Assembly: GCA_037147235.1 (NCBI GenBank)
Contig: JBAWVO010000264.1
Location: forward strand, 1-9,025
Direction of reading: 5' to 3'
DNA: 9,025 bases
Source of the DNA: JANXQG01 sp037147235
GTDB taxonomy: Bacteria > Planctomycetota > Planctomycetia > Pirellulales > Thermoguttaceae
Shown: positions 5,571 through 9,025 of the stretch, one piece after another
Position numbering within the stretch: position 1 is the stretch's first letter
How the letters are laid out: each line of letters begins with the position of its first letter
Notes under the pieces: generated by a model
Told to the model about the DNA's origin: nothing
The model's input: the letters and a program-made list of their open reading frames with translations, nothing else
The model's database searches: none
Made by a program: the position numbers and the translations under genes

Positions 5571-7253
5571 ATGCCTATCGCTGTGGCTTGCTCAAAATGT
5601 TTTGCGAATGTGACGATTCCGAACGACTGCGGCACGAAGTTCAACTGTCCTGCCTGTGGTGCGTTGGTCTGGACGAGTGATCCAAGCACCGGCGTCACTT
5701 GGCGTAGTGCCGTGAAAGTGGACGCAAGTAAGCAGGATGCGTCAGTATCATTTCCGTCTTCGCAGATATTGTGGCGTCCTCGGCCAGAAAACCCGGCCAG
5801 CGGAAACGTCCTGACAGGAGAGTCGTCCGCAGGTCAGTTGAATCCCCCGCAGGATTCGGCTGTTGAATCGCAGGCTGGGTCTTCGGAACCATTGTGGCGA
5901 TCTCGGCCGGGAGGCCCAGCGAGCGCGAACGTCAGGTCGGAACGGCTTGCCGCAGAAGAGTTGAATCCTCCTAAGAGTTCAGCAGCCGAAGAACAATCCG
6001 GGCCTTCAAACATACTGTGGCGTCCTCGGCAGGCTGCGCTGGCTGCAAAGCATGATCCCATGCATCAGGAGGAGGATGTCGCGGCGGCCAAAGCAACGGT
6101 AGAACCGCCGATAGAGGGTGTTCCAGGAACCACGGACGTAGGGAAAACAGGGGGTCCGCGAGAAAACGAGCCAGTTCCCACTATTTCATTTGCTGCGGTT
6201 CTTGTTGCTCTTGTGGCAATTGTCGGTTTGGCGATCCTGGTGTCTGTCATATCGAATTCTGACAACACTAAATCGCGGCAAGTGATTTCCAAGCCGCCAA
6301 ACGATTTCTCGCCATCGGCAGGAAGTCCCGCCACAAGCCCGTTCCAGCCAGCGGCTCCATCGGCGCGGCCAGGCAATGACGATGTTCAAGGACGGCCCTC
6401 AGAGCCGCCAAACGATTTCTCGCCCCAGGTAAAGCCAATACCAGTTCAAGCGGTGAATAAGCTGGATCGGCGATTCGGCGACGGAGCCGGGCAAGATAAG
6501 ATTACACCGCCAATGGCGGCAGCGGCAGGAAGTCCCGCTGCAAGCCCGTTCCAGCCAGCGGCCCCATCGGCGCGGCCAGGCAATGACGATGTTCAAGGGC
6601 GGCCCTCAGAAGGTAACGTGACGCCCGGTGATCTTATCCTTCGCGGTCAATCTGAGACGCAATCGATTGTCCATTCGGCTGTGGGTGATATACAGTATTC
6701 TCCGGCGCGCGTGTACACGAACTCCAGCGGCAACGACAATGCGTTGCAGCGAGCGCAGCAGGCACTCGCTTCTCGTGAATCGACCGAAACTTACGTGGAG
6801 CGCGGCGTTGCCTATTGCCGCAAAGGGGATCTGATGGCGGCCCTCTCCGATTTCAATGTGGCGATCCGCGTTAATGTTGGTAATGCCAGGGCATATCATA
6901 ACAGGGGTATCGTGCATATCCTGCTCGAACGACCCGATGCAGCAATAGCGGACTTTACCGACGCGATCCGCATAAATCCTCACTACGCCCTAGCCTATGT
7001 CAACCGCGCGTTAGCCTATACGAAGATCGGACTTCAGACCTATGCGGAAGCCGACCTCGTGAAGGCCAAAGAGCTTGGCTGGCAACCTAATACCGGGGGG
7101 CAGCCTTACTCACCGCCTACACATTCGGCATGGTCTAACGACGATTATGCCAACAAACAAAACCGCGACGATACGGAACGAATACGAGCGGCATCCGAGA
7201 AATACTACCTAAACCGTGCAAAAAACCTTAACCGTGCAAAGAGTGGGCAATAA
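5571..7253 (+). CDS. Zinc-ribbon / membrane / TPR protein, copy 1 (unit gene C1)
   Basis: This is a 560-residue protein. Residues 7-29 form a zinc ribbon (C7-x2-C10, C26-x2-C29). Three 41-residue repeats, each opening with L-W-R-(P/S)-R, start at residues 67, 108 and 149. A single membrane segment spans about residues 205-229 (ISFAAVLVALVAIVGLAILV). A Pro/Ser/Ala-rich linker with near-identical repeats follows to about residue 345. Three TPR motifs cover about residues 405-504 (YVERGVAYCRKGD..., AYHNRGIVHILLERPDAAI..., AYVNRALAYTKIG...). The tail is basic, with two LNRAK copies. ATG 5571 is chosen because C2 starts at the equivalent ATGCC; ATG 5532, in the B scar, is an in-frame alternative giving 573 residues. 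The layout suggests a membrane-anchored scaffold with TPRs and ribbon on opposite sides; orientation is not determined. Its stop overlaps the A2 start (TAATG). Confidence 0.85.
   Translation: MPIAVACSKCFANVTIPNDCGTKFNCPACGALVWTSDPSTGVTWRSAVKVDASKQDASVSFPSSQILWRPRPENPASGNVLTGESSAGQLNPPQDSAVESQAGSSEPLWRSRPGGPASANVRSERLAAEELNPPKSSAAEEQSGPSNILWRPRQAALAAKHDPMHQEEDVAAAKATVEPPIEGVPGTTDVGKTGGPRENEPVPTISFAAVLVALVAIVGLAILVSVISNSDNTKSRQVISKPPNDFSPSAGSPATSPFQPAAPSARPGNDDVQGRPSEPPNDFSPQVKPIPVQAVNKLDRRFGDGAGQDKITPPMAAAAGSPAASPFQPAAPSARPGNDDVQGRPSEGNVTPGDLILRGQSETQSIVHSAVGDIQYSPARVYTNSSGNDNALQRAQQALASRESTETYVERGVAYCRKGDLMAALSDFNVAIRVNVGNARAYHNRGIVHILLERPDAAIADFTDAIRINPHYALAYVNRALAYTKIGLQTYAEADLVKAKELGWQPNTGGQPYSPPTHSAWSNDDYANKQNRDDTERIRAASEKYYLNRAKNLNRAKSGQ
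5769..6056 (+). repeat. 123-bp in-frame tandem repeats inside C1
   Basis: L-W-R codons begin at 5769, 5892 and 6015, exactly 123 bp (41 codons) apart. The first two units are complete and share PAS-x-NV, LNPP and the S-A-x-E-x-Q-x-(G)-S pattern; the third is partial. The paralogue C2 has a single such unit, so the array expanded within this copy. Confidence 0.88.
6293..6610 (+). repeat. In-frame direct repeats coding for the C1 linker
   Basis: An 87-bp segment at 6317-6403 (AGSPATSPFQPAAPSARP... in protein) recurs nearly identically at 6524-6610, offset 207 bp. A 21-bp segment at 6293-6313 recurs at 6404-6424, offset 111 bp (PPNDFSP in protein). Both offsets are multiples of three, so slippage or recombination changes linker length without breaking the frame. 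Confidence 0.9.
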
Positions 7254-7888
7254 TGAGCATTCCAATAGTTTTTGGCTGGGGAAAGGGTACAAAAGAACTT
7301 GGGGCAGGGTTTTTTCACGCTTGCGGCACTTGTCGTAACGTGCGCCGCTTTGTCGTGGCGGAAGTAAGCCGTAACGCATCTCTCTACTTCATCACGGTTG
7401 CCAAGTGGAGTTACCACTACTTATACGTTTGCCCAATCTGCTTGCGCGGTTTTGAAATACCCACGCGAGAACTGGCACAAAGAATACTGGCCGCTGCCCT
7501 TCGTGACCCAACAACCATGCCAGAAAGCCTCGTTGCGCAAATTGCGGAAGCAAACGGGCAGACATATCGGCCGCCTGAAGCACCGGAAATCACTAACCGA
7601 GTGGAACCACGCATGATTCAGGAAACCGTCAGTAGCGAGAAGGTCGAGCAATCGATGACGAAACCCGTGTACGACTCACCGGTTGCTTCAAGCACTGGCT
7701 GTAAAGAAGGTTCGTCGGAAACGATAGGCCACGCTGGAACAAATGCCGTCTCGGCTACCGGGTCGATAGTTTGGGTTGCATGTCCAGGGTGCGACGGGGA
7801 AGTAGGTATCTCTGATCGATGCAGCAACGGCATAGTCAAATGCCCGAAATGCAGTACGGAGATTCCGAGACCGCAGCATAACGAATGA
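7253..7888 (+). CDS. Double zinc-ribbon protein, copy 2 (unit gene A2)
   Basis: This 211-residue paralogue of A1 has an N-terminal zinc_ribbon_15-like module (start MSIPIVFGWGKG, C24-x2-C27, W52/Y54/Y56, C60-P-I-C63). It shares the linker (QIAEANGQTYRPPE, then MIQETVSSEKVEQ and TKPVYD) and the C-terminal ribbon C177-P-G-C180 / C197-P-K-C200 inside TGSIVWVACPGCDGEVGISD. A lower-complexity spacer (about residues 145-168) separates linker and ribbon. The first A of its ATG is the last base of the C1 stop codon (TAATG), implying coupled translation. It is followed 15 bases later by B2. The N-terminal module matches the zinc_ribbon_15 pattern better than that of A1, suggesting this copy is closer to the ancestral form. 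Function is unknown; no enzyme motif is seen. Confidence 0.85.
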   Translation: MSIPIVFGWGKGTKELGAGFFHACGTCRNVRRFVVAEVSRNASLYFITVAKWSYHYLYVCPICLRGFEIPTRELAQRILAAALRDPTTMPESLVAQIAEANGQTYRPPEAPEITNRVEPRMIQETVSSEKVEQSMTKPVYDSPVASSTGCKEGSSETIGHAGTNAVSATGSIVWVACPGCDGEVGISDRCSNGIVKCPKCSTEIPRPQHNE

Positions 7889-7903
7889 TTGAGGGACACA
7901 ACA

Positions 7904-8446
7904 ATGGCTATCGATCCACAGACTGACAACACACGCTGGTTGGCGTGTACAGGTTGCAGCGGGGAGATCGGTATTCCGCTGGACTGGATTGCGCCAAAAG
8001 TAAAGTGTCCGAACTGCGGGCGAGAAGTAGCGATTGAGACGGTGCCACAAGTCCTGTGGCGACCCAAACAGACCGTGGCCGACAGTCAGCGGAAAGATGA
8101 TACAGTCGTTATCCCACCCGACGTCCTACCCAGTAATGAGCCGCCCATCCACAAGCCTGAAATTTCGTTTCATTCTCCCTCGCCCGGAAAAGTGTATCGC
8201 CCAAGTACGGATAGCGCACAACAGTTGACTAATGGCTTCGCTATGACAGGGCTTGGCCTTGGAATAGCATCTGTGTTTCTTTCGTTCATTGGGATCATTC
8301 CAATACTTGCTATCATATTCAGCGGAATAGGTTTAGCAAAATCGCACGAACGTGGCGGAGTCGGGCAAGTTCAAGCATGGATTGGCCTAATCCTTGGAAT
8401 AGTGTTCACGCTGGTTTATCTAAACATGTATGGGCACATTAGATAA
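7904..8446 (+). CDS. Zinc ribbon plus DUF4190-like membrane protein (unit gene B2)
   Basis: This 180-residue protein starts with a zinc ribbon (C15-x2-C18, C35-P-N-C38). An L-W-R-P-K motif follows at about residue 51, then a hydrophilic spacer with PSPGKVYRPS. The C-terminal DUF4190-like domain covers about residues 108-175: G-F-A-M-T-G-L-G-L-G-I-A and following apolar residues, a short loop with HERGGVGQVQ, and a last membrane helix (AWIGLILGIVFTLVYL). ATG 7904 is preferred over TTG 7889 because GAGGGA at 7891-7896 lies 7 bases before it. The ribbon resembles the C-terminal ribbon of the A proteins, and the LWRP motif is shared with the C proteins. It would sit in the inner membrane with the ribbon in the cytoplasm (inferred). 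The corresponding gene in unit 1 is deleted. Confidence 0.85.
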   Translation: MAIDPQTDNTRWLACTGCSGEIGIPLDWIAPKVKCPNCGREVAIETVPQVLWRPKQTVADSQRKDDTVVIPPDVLPSNEPPIHKPEISFHSPSPGKVYRPSTDSAQQLTNGFAMTGLGLGIASVFLSFIGIIPILAIIFSGIGLAKSHERGGVGQVQAWIGLILGIVFTLVYLNMYGHIR

Positions 8447-8461
8447 AGGAAAGACAATGCC

Positions 8462-9025
8462 ATGCCTGCCACTGTGGCTTGTTCACAATGTTCGGTGAAC
8501 GTGACGATTCCGAACGATTGCGGCACGACGTTCAACTGCCCCGCTTGCGGCGCGTTGGTTTGGACGATTGACCCAAACACCGGTGTCAGTTGGCGCAGTG
8601 CCGCGAAAGTGGACGTGAGTAAGCAGAATGCGTCTGTATCATTTCCGTCTTCGCAAATATTGTGGCGTCCTCGGAAGGACAACCCGGCCATCGCAAAGGC
8701 TACTACCGAGGATGTTGCCGCGGAAAACGCGAAGGAGACATGTTCGGTAGGGAACAAGGAGGATTTGCGAGAGCCGGAACCGTCACACGGAATAGGTTGG
8801 GTTCTAGCGGCAACTGCAACTGCTGCTGGGGTGATAGTTCTCGTGATATGGCTGGCGTCCGAATCGGCACCCACACCCACACCCACACCCACACCCACAC
8901 CCACACCCACACAGAGGCAGCCGGTTGTGCCACAGTCGACGACAGCACTGCCTCCGTCCAGCACACAAATGCTGCGTGTCCATTCCAGACATGACCGGGT
9001 AGGACGGAACGGTGCAACGCCGTGC
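8462..9025 (+). CDS. Zinc-ribbon / membrane protein, copy 2 (unit gene C2), runs off the window
   Basis: The frame from ATG 8462 is open for 188 codons to the window end with no stop, so the gene is truncated by the edge. Its start is nearly the same as C1: C7-x2-C10, C26-x2-C29, then GALVWTIDPNTGVSWRSA and SSQILWRPRKDNP. A membrane segment lies at about residues 111-133 (IGWVLAATATAAGVIVLVIW), followed by seven Pro-Thr pairs and a Ser/Thr/Pro-rich stretch. It has one LWRPR unit where C1 has three. TPRs are expected beyond the window by analogy with C1 but are not seen. AAAGGAAAG at 8446-8454 is the likely ribosome binding region; an overlapping ATG at 8457 opens only a short frame. B2's stop is 15 bases upstream. 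Confidence 0.82.
   Translation, partial: MPATVACSQCSVNVTIPNDCGTTFNCPACGALVWTIDPNTGVSWRSAAKVDVSKQNASVSFPSSQILWRPRKDNPAIAKATTEDVAAENAKETCSVGNKEDLREPEPSHGIGWVLAATATAAGVIVLVIWLASESAPTPTPTPTPTPTPTQRQPVVPQSTTALPPSSTQMLRVHSRHDRVGRNGATPC
8870..8911 (+). repeat. Hexanucleotide microsatellite (CCCACA)7 coding for (Pro-Thr)7
   Basis: Seven perfect CCCACA units lie in frame in C2 directly after the membrane segment and encode seven Pro-Thr pairs, a typical extended linker. Because the unit is six bases, changes in copy number alter linker length and leave the reading frame intact. Confidence 0.97.

Noticed and set aside
8662..8994. Plus-strand 110-aa frame with a His-Thr repeat, and minus-strand frames with Val-Trp or Cys-Gly repeats
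   Set aside because: These are alternative readings of the CCCACA microsatellite; the C2 frame, with zinc ribbon and membrane segment, is the real one.

Overview
The window looks like a repeat-rich chromosomal segment of a planctomycete, probably in or near the order Pirellulales. The phylum is inferred from three things: a run of zinc-ribbon / single-membrane-segment / TPR proteins, Ala-Pro-type dispersed palindromes between genes, and short G+C-rich palindromes of a type I associate with these genomes. No rRNA or other taxonomic marker is present.

Layout. (1) Positions 1-55 hold a 7-bp tandem repeat. (2) Positions 66-2146 hold lutB and lutC, overlapping by ATGA. They encode two parts of the LutABC iron-sulfur L-lactate oxidation complex; lutA is presumably upstream, outside the window. 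(3) Positions 2147-4542 are an accessory patch. It contains a dispersed hairpin, a gene-tail remnant, a perfect 52-bp palindrome, a tRNA-3'-end-like fragment, a PD-(D/E)XK nuclease-like gene (2739-3398), a convergent gene of unknown function (3389-3958, minus strand), 19-bp direct repeats that may be an insertion-sequence end, and a second, diverged copy of the last ~200 bp of lutC. The patch is thus bracketed by two lutC 3' ends. (4) From about 4790 to the end is a run of same-strand genes behind an extended -10 promoter, all encoding zinc-ribbon proteins.

The zinc-ribbon run is the most unusual part. It resolves into two copies of a three-gene unit A-B-C. A (4904-5491; 7253-7888) is a soluble protein with two zinc ribbons. 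B (7904-8446) is a zinc ribbon followed by a DUF4190-like membrane domain. C (5571-7253; 8462-window end) is a zinc ribbon, a membrane segment and an extended region, ending in TPRs in copy 1. In unit 1, B has been reduced to a scar of about 60 bp. The scar keeps B's translation-start region and its last codons, now in frame with C. All the proteins share the same zinc-ribbon type, and B and C share an L-W-R-P-(R/K) motif.

The genes of the run are tightly packed, with A2 starting inside C1's stop codon, so they are probably co-expressed. Their biochemical role cannot be read from the sequence. A membrane-anchored, metal-binding scaffold is the most that can be inferred. The last gene runs off the right edge of the window.
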